Part shown: piece by piece, positions 42,677 to 51,367 of the stretch | Layout of the letters: the number at the start of each line of letters is the position of its first letter | Numbering within the stretch: the first letter of the stretch is position 1 | Assembly (NCBI GenBank): GCA_024279425.1 | Contig: JAJRRO010000093.1 | Location: forward strand, 186,001-250,000 | DNA: 64,000 nt | Source: Bacteroidota bacterium | GTDB taxonomy: Bacteria > Bacteroidota > Bacteroidia > Flavobacteriales > Flavobacteriaceae | Direction of reading: 5' to 3' | Made by a program: the position numbers and the translations under genes | Notes under the pieces: generated by a model | Told to the model about the DNA's origin: nothing | The model's database searches: none | The model's input: the letters and a program-made list of their open reading frames with translations, nothing else

Positions 42677-43813
42677 TTAACTATACTTCACCTTTCGCAA
42701 TATGCGTAGCGATTCTTTTAGTGAGTGATATACTTCTTGATCGTTCTTTTTCAATAGTGATCGTGCCTTTTCCATTTGATCCTTGGCCTCTTCAAATCCG
42801 TTTAAAGAACAAATTAAATATGTAGCGGGCAAATGGGATAAGTCTTCCTTTTCAACCGGCCCTAAGCTGATTTTTTTTTCTATTTTTTGAAGCAATGCAT
42901 TGTTCGTATTAAAAATATGGTGCAAAGTCTTTTTATCATATTTGGGAGCTTCAAAAATCAAATCGCTCTGAATCTGGTAAGTGCCATTATCCTCAAAAGT
43001 AATCGTCATTTTTTCCAAGGGGTAGTACTTTAATTTATTGCCCAATCCCAACCGTACATATTCTGTTGTTGTAAAAGAACCCTCATCATAAATAATGGCA
43101 ACCTCATCCAAGGCGGAATAAAAAAGTTTTACCTGTTCGTTGATCAGTTCAATATCAACACGGGAAAAATAGGTTTCTCCTTTGACCTTTTTGGTGTTTC
43201 CCGCCCAACAAACGACAAATTGTTCCTTAAAAACCTTGTAGTTGTTTTCTAGGTCCTTATGTCGATTATTTATAAAATCTATTACTCCGTCCAAAGTAAG
43301 TTCAATATTATTCCTAGCATGCTGTTCGATGGTAGCAACGGCTTTGGAATTTACATCCTTCAATTCAATGTCAAAGGCTTTGGGCAAACTGATACTGCCT
43401 TCTCTAAAGAAAACAGAACCGCCATAATATTTCCAAATATTCTTGCGAAGGGCACATACTTTTGCGTTGGATTTTATTGTTATCAAACCCACTACTTTTC
43501 CCTCAGCCAAATGCGGAAAGGGGATATTCTCATAGGCAATCAAAGGTGGATTGTCGAGATAAGCATTGACTAAATTTTGGATTTTGCTATCATCAAAAAA
43601 ATCAACTCCCACAATCTTATTATCCTCATCTTCAACTCCGACTACAATAAACGAATGATTCTTGGGGTTACTATTGGCTAGGGCGCATACATGTTTTAAA
43701 AACTTCCCTTTGCCTTCTTTATGGCCAATATTGATGAACCTTTTTTTATCGTAAAAACTGTTTTCATCGTTATGGGCGAGAAGGTTTTTTACCAAAAGAC
43801 GTTTATTGATCAT
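42677..43813 (-). CDS. AlbA_2 (Schlafen-like) domain protein
   Basis: 378-residue protein whose N-terminal half holds an AlbA_2/Schlafen-type domain (FINIGHKEGKGKFLKHVCALANS and FIVVGVEDEDNKIVGVDFF). Such domains bind nucleic acids or nucleotides and occur in regulators and defence proteins. The C-terminal half (about 170-378) is unrecognised and may have sensory or oligomerisation roles. The stop of the SDR gene overlaps its start by four bases, so the two are coupled. I see no nuclease motif and no defence genes nearby, so a regulatory role seems more likely. Confidence 0.7.
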   Translation of the reverse strand: MINKRLLVKNLLAHNDENSFYDKKRFINIGHKEGKGKFLKHVCALANSNPKNHSFIVVGVEDEDNKIVGVDFFDDSKIQNLVNAYLDNPPLIAYENIPFPHLAEGKVVGLITIKSNAKVCALRKNIWKYYGGSVFFREGSISLPKAFDIELKDVNSKAVATIEQHARNNIELTLDGVIDFINNRHKDLENNYKVFKEQFVVCWAGNTKKVKGETYFSRVDIELINEQVKLFYSALDEVAIIYDEGSFTTTEYVRLGLGNKLKYYPLEKMTITFEDNGTYQIQSDLIFEAPKYDKKTLHHIFNTNNALLQKIEKKISLGPVEKEDLSHLPATYLICSLNGFEEAKDQMEKARSLLKKNDQEVYHSLKESLRILRKVKYS

Positions 43814-44565
43814 AATTCCTTCTTCAGAATCGTGGCACTGGCTTGCGCTGTGGGCATGACCACCAAATCTGCGATGTTCACATGGTAAGGGCGGGTAACC
43901 ACGAAAAAAATAATGTCGGCAATATCTTCAGGTTTCAAAGGTTGAAACCCTTTATAAACAACATCGGCTTTGCCATCATCCCCCTTAAAACGCACCTTGC
44001 TAAATTCAGTTTCGACAGCTCCGGGATTTACGGCCCCAACGCGAATACCATATTGATTTAGGTCTATTCGCATGCCTTGGTTTATCGCATCAACGGCATA
44101 CTTACTGGCACAATATACATTCCCTTTGGGATACACTTCCTTACCAGCTATAGAGCCTATGTTTATTACATGCCCTGCTTTTTTATCAATCATACCTAGG
44201 AGTACAGCTTTAGACACATAGAGAAGGCCTTTAACATTAATATCGATCATGGCATCCCAATCATCCAGACTCCCATCTTCAATGGAATCAAGTCCATGGG
44301 CATTGCCAGCATTGTTTATGAGGATATCAATATTTGAAAAACTCGAGGGCAATGACCCAATTTTTTCAAGTACTTCTTCTCTGTTCCTAACATCAAAATT
44401 GAGGGTATGTATTTGGGAGTAGACTCCCAGTTCTTTCTTCAATGCATCCAATCGACCTTGTCGTCTTCCGCAAAGAATCAAATTAATCCCATTTTCTACG
44501 AAAATCTGTGCGGTTGCTCGGCCAATACCGCTGGTGGCCCCTGTTATCAATGCTGTTTTACTCAT
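43810..44565 (-). CDS. SDR family NAD(P)-dependent oxidoreductase
   Basis: Classical short-chain dehydrogenase of 251 residues, with the cofactor loop TGATSGIGRATA, NNAG, the catalytic Ser in NIGSIAG, and Tyr and Lys in YCASK. It resembles YdfG-type enzymes that reduce 3-hydroxy acid derivatives (serine/allothreonine dehydrogenases). The sequence RRQGR after the cofactor strand would suit NADP(H). The gene is followed in the same direction, with a four-base overlap, by the AlbA-domain protein. Confidence 0.88.
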   Translation of the reverse strand: MSKTALITGATSGIGRATAQIFVENGINLILCGRRQGRLDALKKELGVYSQIHTLNFDVRNREEVLEKIGSLPSSFSNIDILINNAGNAHGLDSIEDGSLDDWDAMIDINVKGLLYVSKAVLLGMIDKKAGHVINIGSIAGKEVYPKGNVYCASKYAVDAINQGMRIDLNQYGIRVGAVNPGAVETEFSKVRFKGDDGKADVVYKGFQPLKPEDIADIIFFVVTRPYHVNIADLVVMPTAQASATILKKEL

Positions 44566-44690
44566 ATTCTTATCAATGTTTAAGGTACTGGATGTCTATG
44601 CCCAGCTTTGAGCAATTATTCTCTTTTTTGACGCTGTTTTTGCCAGCTGCCCAAAGTAATGGTTTTGGCAATAATTTTTGAAAAAACTGT

Positions 44691-44698
44691 TATGTTTG
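44691..44698 (+). promoter_or_regulatory. Possible promoter of the moxR-bat operon
   Basis: TATGTTTG matches TAnnTTTG, with TTTG at 44664-44667 about 23 bases upstream. It would give a leader of about 160 bases before moxR. The rest of the 297-base gap shows no gene. Confidence 0.35.
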
Positions 44699-44862
44699 CC
44701 GTAGGCGTGTGAAATTAAAAAGAAATCACTTAAAAACTTCATAAAAATAGGGGCTTTCGTCATTTTTTAACCAATCGTTAACAGCTATACAATGAATAAA
44801 TTTTCAATTTGCACACCTGTTTCATTTAAAACAAACCTTTACCAGAAAACGTATTAAAATAT

Positions 44863-45864
44863 ATGGAAGAAAATACTACAGTTGATATTAGTGCGGTGAA
44901 TGAGAAAATAGCCCAGGAAAGTGCTTTTATAGACCTCCTAATGTTAGAAATAAATAAAGTGATCGTAGGCCAGAAACATATGGTCGAACGATTGTTGATC
45001 GGCCTTTTGGGACAGGGCCATATTTTATTGGAGGGTGTTCCCGGACTGGCAAAGACCTTGGCCATTAACACATTGGCAAAGGCCGTTAAAGGAAGTTTTA
45101 GTAGAGTACAGTTCACACCGGATCTTTTACCAGCAGATATTGTCGGAACGCTCATCTTTAATATGAAGGAAAACGATTTTTCGATAAAAAAAGGACCCAT
45201 TTTTGCAAATTTTGTCTTGGCAGATGAAATTAATAGGGCACCGGCCAAAGTGCAGTCCGCTCTTTTAGAGGCCATGCAGGAAAAGCAGGTAACCATTGGG
45301 GATGAAACTTTTATATTAGATAAACCATTCTTGGTCATGGCAACCCAAAACCCAATTGAGCAAGAAGGAACTTATCCCTTACCGGAGGCGCAGGTTGACC
45401 GTTTTATGTTGAAAACCGTTATCGATTATCCTAAAATGAACGAGGAACAATTGATTATGCGCCAGAATCTTTTAGGGGCATATGAAGATGTAAATCAGGT
45501 GGTCTCTACACAACAAATCCTAAGTGCTCAAAAAGCAGTTAGGGAAGTTTACATGGATGAGAAAATCGAAAAATACATTTTGGATATTGTCTTCGCAACA
45601 CGTTATCCAGAAAAATATAACCTAGAAAATTTAAAACCCCTGATCAGCTTTGGAGCCTCGCCACGTGGTAGTATCAATCTAGGAATTGCTGCCAAATGTT
45701 ATGCTTTTATAAAACGAAGGGGGTATGTGGTTCCTGAGGATGTAAGAGCCATAGTACATGATGTGCTAAGACACAGAATTGGCATTACCTATGAGGCAGA
45801 AGCGGAGAACATTACTTCCGAAGAAATCATCAACAAAATCGTTAATGAGATTGAAGTGCCTTAA
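44863..45864 (+). CDS. MoxR family AAA+ ATPase
   Basis: AAA+ ATPase of the MoxR family, 333 residues, thought to act as a chaperone on von Willebrand (VWA) domain proteins. The Walker A motif is GVPGLAKT, Walker B is LADEINRAP, and the sensor region ATQNPIEQEGTYPLPEAQ is typical. It is the first gene of an eight-gene same-strand run (moxR, DUF58, membrane protein, batA-E) known in Bacteroidota as the aerotolerance operon. Transcription probably starts from a promoter in the 297-base gap upstream. Confidence 0.92.
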   Translation: MEENTTVDISAVNEKIAQESAFIDLLMLEINKVIVGQKHMVERLLIGLLGQGHILLEGVPGLAKTLAINTLAKAVKGSFSRVQFTPDLLPADIVGTLIFNMKENDFSIKKGPIFANFVLADEINRAPAKVQSALLEAMQEKQVTIGDETFILDKPFLVMATQNPIEQEGTYPLPEAQVDRFMLKTVIDYPKMNEEQLIMRQNLLGAYEDVNQVVSTQQILSAQKAVREVYMDEKIEKYILDIVFATRYPEKYNLENLKPLISFGASPRGSINLGIAAKCYAFIKRRGYVVPEDVRAIVHDVLRHRIGITYEAEAENITSEEIINKIVNEIEVP

Positions 45865-45939
45865 AATGGCAGTAACTTCTTCGACCACCTAAATGACCTA
45901 CATCTTTTTTTGAATGCCCAGTATGGTTTAGTAAACAAA

Positions 45940-46806
45940 ATGGATACCAAGGAATTATTAAAAAAAGTTCGTAAGATCGAGATAAAGACGCGTCGTCTTT
46001 CCGATCATATTTTTGGGGGTGAATACCATTCTACCTTCAAAGGTCGTGGTATGACATTTAGCGAAGTGCGGCAGTACCAATTTGGTGATGACGTGCGTAG
46101 TATTGATTGGAACGTTACCGCAAGGTATAATGAGCCCTACGTAAAGGTCTTTGAAGAGGAAAGAGAACTAACCATGATGCTGCTGGTAGATGTGAGTGGT
46201 TCCGAACATTTTGGCACTACCAATCAATTCAAGAAAGGCATCATTACTGAAATTTCTGCAACCCTTGCTTTCTCGGCCTTGCAGAATAATGACAAAGTGG
46301 GACTTGTACTGTTTTCCGACGAAGTTGAACTTTTTATTCCACCCAAAAAAGGAAAGACCCATGTGCTAAGGATTATAAGGGAGTTGCTTGAGTTTAAACC
46401 TAAAAGCAACAAAACCAATATTGCCGAGGCTTTGAAATATCTTACCAATGTAATGAAGAAAAAGGCCATAGTCTTCGTGCTTTCCGATTTCATTGCCGAG
46501 GATTACGAACGAACCCTAAAAATAACCGGTAACAAACACGATGTTACGGGAATAAGGGTTTATGATGAGCGTGAGGAAACCATTCCAAATTTGGGAATGG
46601 TGCAAATGCAAGATGCAGAAACAGGAATGATTCAATTGATCAATACCCAATCAAAAAAGGTGCGCATGGCCTATGGCAAACATCATCAGGATAGGGTCAA
46701 TTACTTTAAGGAGACCTTTACCAAATCTGGTTGTGGGATTCTTAGCTGTAGGGTTGATGAAAGTTACGTTAAAAAACTATTGGGCTATTTTAAAAGAAGA
46801 GGGTGA
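45940..46806 (+). CDS. DUF58 domain protein of the Bat operon
   Basis: 288-residue cytoplasmic protein with a DUF58 module and a VWA-like fold. It includes STFKGRGMTFSEVRQYQFGDDVRSIDWN and the metal-site-like LLVDVSGS. DUF58 proteins accompany MoxR ATPases and VWA proteins and probably act as their substrates or adaptors. I chose the ATG at 45940 (MDTKELLKKV) instead of an upstream TTG-type start. Its TGA overlaps the GTG start of the next gene by two bases. Confidence 0.9.
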   Translation: MDTKELLKKVRKIEIKTRRLSDHIFGGEYHSTFKGRGMTFSEVRQYQFGDDVRSIDWNVTARYNEPYVKVFEEERELTMMLLVDVSGSEHFGTTNQFKKGIITEISATLAFSALQNNDKVGLVLFSDEVELFIPPKKGKTHVLRIIRELLEFKPKSNKTNIAEALKYLTNVMKKKAIVFVLSDFIAEDYERTLKITGNKHDVTGIRVYDEREETIPNLGMVQMQDAETGMIQLINTQSKKVRMAYGKHHQDRVNYFKETFTKSGCGILSCRVDESYVKKLLGYFKRRG

Positions 46807-48467
46807 TAATTAAGAACGAAAAGTTACAGGTGAAAAATCATGCGCTGCTTTTTAAGCGAGGTGTTTTTCTATTCCTTCTTTTGGGACATGCCCTTCATGG
46901 TTTAGCACAAAATAAGCCCATTGTTACATCTGAGGTTGATACTACCTTTATAAAAATCGGTGATCAAATCAATTTCAAAATGATCGTTGAAATAGATTCA
47001 ACCGATGTCGTTATTTTTCCGGAAGGGCAGACCTTTTCCCCTCTTGAAACTGTTGAGGCATTTGCTACCGACACTACCCGCAAAAAAGATAGGGTCACAT
47101 TGCAAAAGATATACGCCCTAACCCAGTTCGATTCTGGATCCTATAAATTACCCTCTCAGCGCATAGAGATAAATGGAAAGGGCTATTTTACAGATTCGTT
47201 TCAAGTTAATGTCGCTACAGTCCCCGTGGATACTTTGGCCCAAAAGATGTTTGATATTAAACCCTTGATCCAAGTTGAAAAAAGCAATGCCGGGCTTTGG
47301 AAGATCCTATTGATTATTTTGGCCATTTTGGGCCTAATCGCTGGACTGGTTTATTGGTTTGTATTTAGAAAAAAACCGTTGACCGAAGAAGAAAAAGAGG
47401 CACTTTTACCCCCATACGACCGAGCACTCTTGGAATTAAAAAAATTGGATAATTCAAAATATCTGATTAAGGATGAGTACAAGCAATATTATTCAGAATT
47501 AACCGATATTGTGCGCTCCTATTTGGAGGAGGATGTACACGTTTCCGCATTGGAAAGCACGACTGATGAATTGATCAATAAGTTGGAAATGTTGAAGGAT
47601 GCTGGGGAATTAAAACTGGAAGATGATACCATCAAACAGTTTAAAAACATTCTGCAGACTGCTGATCTCGTAAAATTTGCAAAATCGAAGCCTCCAACCT
47701 CGGTAGCCCAACAGGATAGAAAAGCTGTTGAACAAATAGTAGTCAAGACCCATGATGCCATTCCTGAACCAACTTTGGAAGAATTGATGGCGCAAGAAGA
47801 ATATCAGGAAGAATTAACCCATAAAAGACAACGTAAAAAATGGGTAATCGCCGGGGGAGCAGCTATTGGACTTGTGTTGATTTCAGCTGTGGCCTTTATT
47901 AGCTATTATGGCACCACTAAAGTATGGGATACGGTAACCGGACATCCAACGAAAAAATTATTGGATAGTGAATGGGTCGCAAGCTCATATGGGTATCCAC
48001 CAATAAATATTGAAACTCCTGAGGTATTGGTACGCCAGGAAATTAAAATCCCAGCGGAGGCCAAAGCCAATATAAAGGAATTGCAGGCTTTTATGTTTCG
48101 TGATGCCAAGGCCCTTTTAACAATGGCCACGACCTCAACAACTTTCACGCAGCCTGCAGAACCTGAATTCGAAAAGACCATTGATCAACTCTTGAAAAAA
48201 TTTGAGGCAAAAGGAGCCAAAAACATTATTACAAAGCAAGAGGAATTTACGACTATTACCGGTACAAAGGGCTTAAAGACCTATGGCAGTGGAAAATTCA
48301 AGGTTCCAGAGTCGGAAGAGTTGATTAAGGGACAATACATTATTCTAAGCTTTGGTGGCAAAGGTTTCCAACAGCAGATATTATTGACTTGGCAAGATGG
48401 GGATACCTATGCCCAAGAGATCATAGACAGAATTTTGGCCACAGTTGAAGTTAAAACAGAAGTATAA
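46803..48467 (+). CDS. Membrane protein of the Bat operon, GTG start
   Basis: 554-residue exported protein starting with GTG at 46803. The signal peptide ends near GLAQ (residue 35). A beta-rich extracytoplasmic domain follows, then a membrane helix (about 160-186), a cytoplasmic linker with YLEEDVHVSALESTTDEL, a second helix (about 346-368, WVIAGGAAIGLVLISAV) and a C-terminal domain of about 185 residues. It occupies the position between DUF58 and BatA usually filled by a protein with a BatD-like N-terminal domain. No enzymatic motif is visible. It touches batA without a gap. Confidence 0.8.
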   Translation: MIIKNEKLQVKNHALLFKRGVFLFLLLGHALHGLAQNKPIVTSEVDTTFIKIGDQINFKMIVEIDSTDVVIFPEGQTFSPLETVEAFATDTTRKKDRVTLQKIYALTQFDSGSYKLPSQRIEINGKGYFTDSFQVNVATVPVDTLAQKMFDIKPLIQVEKSNAGLWKILLIILAILGLIAGLVYWFVFRKKPLTEEEKEALLPPYDRALLELKKLDNSKYLIKDEYKQYYSELTDIVRSYLEEDVHVSALESTTDELINKLEMLKDAGELKLEDDTIKQFKNILQTADLVKFAKSKPPTSVAQQDRKAVEQIVVKTHDAIPEPTLEELMAQEEYQEELTHKRQRKKWVIAGGAAIGLVLISAVAFISYYGTTKVWDTVTGHPTKKLLDSEWVASSYGYPPINIETPEVLVRQEIKIPAEAKANIKELQAFMFRDAKALLTMATTSTTFTQPAEPEFEKTIDQLLKKFEAKGAKNIITKQEEFTTITGTKGLKTYGSGKFKVPESEELIKGQYIILSFGGKGFQQQILLTWQDGDTYAQEIIDRILATVEVKTEV

Positions 48468-49466
48468 ATGTTAGAAAATATATCATTTGCCAATCCCGGT
48501 TTTTTTTGGTTGCTATTATTGCTTCCATTGGCAATCCTATGGTATTTTTTCAAACGCAATGAGCAATCGGCTTCCCTAAAAATTTCGAGCATCACAGGCT
48601 TTTCCAAAACCAGTTTCCTTCCAAAACTAAGACCCCTGTTATTTATTTTTCGCCTATTGGCTTTGGCATCGATAATCGTGGCCATGGCACGACCCCAGAC
48701 CGAAAATATTTCGACGAGAACCAAAACAACAAAGGGTGTGGATATTGTAATGGCCATTGATGTTTCTTCCAGTATGCTTGCTAGGGATTTGAAGCCTAAC
48801 CGCCTTTCAGCCCTTAAAGAGGTAGCTGCCGATTTTATTCGAAAAAGACCTAATGATAGAATAGGGTTAGTGGCCTACGCTGGGGAAGCCTATACAAAGA
48901 CACCCATTACCAGTGATAAGTCCATCGTCCTGAATTCGCTCAGGGAAATCACTTATGGCCAATTGAACGATGGTACAGCTATAGGTATGGGCCTTGCTAC
49001 ATCAGTAAACAGGCTAAAAGAAAGTAAAGCGATAAGTAAAATCATTATCCTTTTAACAGACGGGGTCAATAATTCAGGTTTTATCGAACCGCAAACCGCT
49101 GCCGATTTGGCCATTGAGTATGGCATTAAATCATATACCATTGGCCTCGGCACCAACGGAAATGCACTTTCACCCATTGACTATAATGCTGATGGTTCTT
49201 TTAGATATGGTATGCGCCAAGTAGAGATTGATGAAAAGTTGCTCCAGGAAATTGCGGATGCAACAGGGGGTAAATATTTCAGGGCAACTGATAACGAAAA
49301 ATTAGAGGCCATTTACGATGAGATAAATAAGCTTGAAAAAACCGAAATAGAGGAATTTAAATATTATAAGTACGAAGAAAAATTTCGTCCTTGGGTATTG
49401 TTGGCCGGTGTTTTGCTTTTAATGGAATGGTTGTTCCGCAACACTTTGTTCAGGAGTTTTATATAA
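48468..49466 (+). CDS. batA: BatA, VWA domain membrane protein
   Basis: 332-residue protein with two N-terminal helices (about 8-25 and 52-70), a periplasmic von Willebrand A domain and a C-terminal helix. The MIDAS metal site DVSSSM is followed by KEVAADFIRKRPNDRIGLVAYAG, and the later Asp is in LLTDGVNNSG. BatA and BatB proteins of Bacteroides are named for their link to oxygen tolerance, although later work disputed a general role. It immediately follows the upstream membrane protein and is followed four bases later by batB. Confidence 0.88.
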   Translation: MLENISFANPGFFWLLLLLPLAILWYFFKRNEQSASLKISSITGFSKTSFLPKLRPLLFIFRLLALASIIVAMARPQTENISTRTKTTKGVDIVMAIDVSSSMLARDLKPNRLSALKEVAADFIRKRPNDRIGLVAYAGEAYTKTPITSDKSIVLNSLREITYGQLNDGTAIGMGLATSVNRLKESKAISKIIILLTDGVNNSGFIEPQTAADLAIEYGIKSYTIGLGTNGNALSPIDYNADGSFRYGMRQVEIDEKLLQEIADATGGKYFRATDNEKLEAIYDEINKLEKTEIEEFKYYKYEEKFRPWVLLAGVLLLMEWLFRNTLFRSFI

Positions 49467-49469
49467 GTT

Positions 49470-50522
49470 ATGATTCAATTAGACGAAAAAATATATTTCT
49501 ACCTACTACTCATCATTCCTGTGATAGTAGTGCTATTTGTGCTGCTCCAAATTTGGAAAAAAAGAACTCAGAAAAAATTTGCCGATTTGTCATTATTAAA
49601 AAGATTGACCCCGAATAGGTCCAGTTTCAAATCGACCTTAAAATTATTGTTCTTTCTTTTGGGCCTAGCATTCCTAACCTTGGGTCTGGTCAATCCAAAG
49701 ATCGGGACAAAGCTCGAAACGGTAAAACGCGAGGGCGTTGATATTGTTTTTGCCGTTGATGTTTCGAAAAGTATGCTGGCAGAGGACATTGCTCCTAATC
49801 GATTAGAGAAGGCAAAGCGATTGGTCTCGGAAATAATCAATCAATTGGCTAGTGATCGTATTGGAATCATTGCCTATGCAGGGCAGGCCTTCCCCCAATT
49901 GCCGATTACTACTGACTATGGTGCAGCCAAGATGTTTTTGCAGAACATGAACACTAATATGCTCACCTCACAAGGTACAGCGATTAATGAGGCAATCGAG
50001 TTGGCAACCACATATTACGATGATGAGGATCAAACCAACAGGGTATTGTTCATCGTTTCAGATGGGGAAGATCATTCAGGGGACGCGACCCTTAATGCCG
50101 TGGAAGAAGCCATCGAAGCAGGAATCCAAATTTTCACAATAGGAGTAGGAAAAAGCAAAGGTGCGCCAATTCCCCTTAAAAGAAATGGGATAGTCGAAAG
50201 GCTTAAAAAAGATAGGCAAGGTGAAGTCGTAATTACCAAACTCAATGAAACTGTGCTTCAAGACATCGCCAATGAAGGCGATGGAGAATATATCGATGGT
50301 TCAAATACCAGTGATGCCGTCGAACAAATAAAGGAAATTTTAATCCGAATGGACAAGACCGAATTCGAGGCCAAACAATTCGCCGAATATAAGGATCAAT
50401 TTCAATGGTTTTTGGGAGCGGGGCTTTTATTTCTATTTTTAGACGTTTTTGTTTTGGATAAAAAAACGAAGTGGCTTAAAAAATTGAACCTTTTCAATGA
50501 AAAGAACAGAGAAACAGTATAG
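49470..50522 (+). CDS. batB: BatB, VWA domain membrane protein
   Basis: Paralogue of BatA, 350 residues, with the same topology: N-terminal helices (about 7-27 and 53-71), VWA domain with DVSKSM and SDGEDHSG, and a C-terminal helix near 310-330. In place of S-S-S it reads DVSKSMLAEDIAPNRLEKAK. BatA and BatB probably form a heteromeric complex at the membrane with MoxR as their chaperone. Its stop lies one base before the start of batC. Confidence 0.88.
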   Translation: MIQLDEKIYFYLLLIIPVIVVLFVLLQIWKKRTQKKFADLSLLKRLTPNRSSFKSTLKLLFFLLGLAFLTLGLVNPKIGTKLETVKREGVDIVFAVDVSKSMLAEDIAPNRLEKAKRLVSEIINQLASDRIGIIAYAGQAFPQLPITTDYGAAKMFLQNMNTNMLTSQGTAINEAIELATTYYDDEDQTNRVLFIVSDGEDHSGDATLNAVEEAIEAGIQIFTIGVGKSKGAPIPLKRNGIVERLKKDRQGEVVITKLNETVLQDIANEGDGEYIDGSNTSDAVEQIKEILIRMDKTEFEAKQFAEYKDQFQWFLGAGLLFLFLDVFVLDKKTKWLKKLNLFNEKNRETV

Positions 50523-50523
50523 G

Positions 50524-51363
50524 ATGAAAAAGTATCTACTTTTGGTTTTTTTAGTAGGGTTTACCTCTTATGCACAAAAAGAGGAAGATAAACAAAGGGA
50601 AATTGCTTTAAATGAATCCACCAATCTAACCTGGGAAGGAAATAAAGCACTTTCTGAAAATGATTTTATCGGGGCAGAGGTAGATTACAGAAAGGCCATT
50701 GCAAAAAGTGAAGCCAATGGTTCAGCACCTTATAATTTAGGCAATGCCTATTACGACCGGGAGACGTATAGTGAAGCGTTTGGCCGTTTTAAACAAGCTG
50801 GGGAGTTGTCCAGTGAAAAACCCAACAAGCATAAAGCGTACCATAATATGGGTAATGTATTTATGAAGCAAAAACAGTATGAAAAAGCGGTTGAGGCTTA
50901 TAAAGAAGCCTTGAGGAATAACCCTAAAGATGAGGAGACCCGATACAATCTTGCCCTCGCGAAGGAACTCTTGAAAAAAGAACAGGACGAACAGGATAAG
51001 AACGACGAAAACAAAGATAACAAGGACGAAAAAGACAAAAAAGACCAAGATCAAAAGAAGGAGGACGATAAGAAAGACCAAAACGAAGGTGATCAGAAGG
51101 ATAAGGGAGATGAAGGGGATAAAGGCGAGGAAAAGAAAGAAGAGAATAATGAAGGTGAAGGTGATAAGAAAGAGGAGCAGAAAAAGCAACCTGAACAGGG
51201 AGATAAACCTCAGGAACAAAAGCAACCAAGGCCCAATCAATTATCTAAACAGCAAATTCAAAATTTGCTAGAAGCTATGCAAAACGAAGAGAAGAAAGTG
51301 CAAGAGAAAATGGATGCCAAAAAGGTTAAAGGAGTCAAGGTAAAAAATGAAAAGGATTGGTAA
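50524..51363 (+). CDS. batC: BatC, TPR protein with charged low-complexity tail
   Basis: 279-residue exported protein with a signal peptide (residues 1-19, ending SYAQ) and at least two TPR motifs (NLGNAYYDRETYSEAFGRF and YHNMGNVFMKQKQYEKAVEAY, about 60-140). A long Lys/Glu/Asp/Gln-rich tail (about 150-245) is almost certainly disordered, and a short conserved end SKQQIQNLLEAMQNEEKKV follows. The start is the ATG at 50524; an earlier ATG lies inside batB. The tail explains the artificial open frames on the opposite strand here. Confidence 0.87.
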   Translation: MKKYLLLVFLVGFTSYAQKEEDKQREIALNESTNLTWEGNKALSENDFIGAEVDYRKAIAKSEANGSAPYNLGNAYYDRETYSEAFGRFKQAGELSSEKPNKHKAYHNMGNVFMKQKQYEKAVEAYKEALRNNPKDEETRYNLALAKELLKKEQDEQDKNDENKDNKDEKDKKDQDQKKEDDKKDQNEGDQKDKGDEGDKGEEKKEENNEGEGDKKEEQKKQPEQGDKPQEQKQPRPNQLSKQQIQNLLEAMQNEEKKVQEKMDAKKVKGVKVKNEKDW

Positions 51364-51367
51364 TACC

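Noticed and set aside
42677-43813. AlbA_2/Schlafen-like protein as part of a defence system
   Set aside because: No nuclease, restriction, toxin or other defence gene is next to it, and its partner is an ordinary short-chain dehydrogenase.
50737-51240. Long open frames on the minus strand (about 167 codons) opposite batC
   Set aside because: They are the complement of the Lys/Glu/Asp/Gln-rich tail of BatC and translate to hydrophobic low-complexity sequence with no start context or homology signal.
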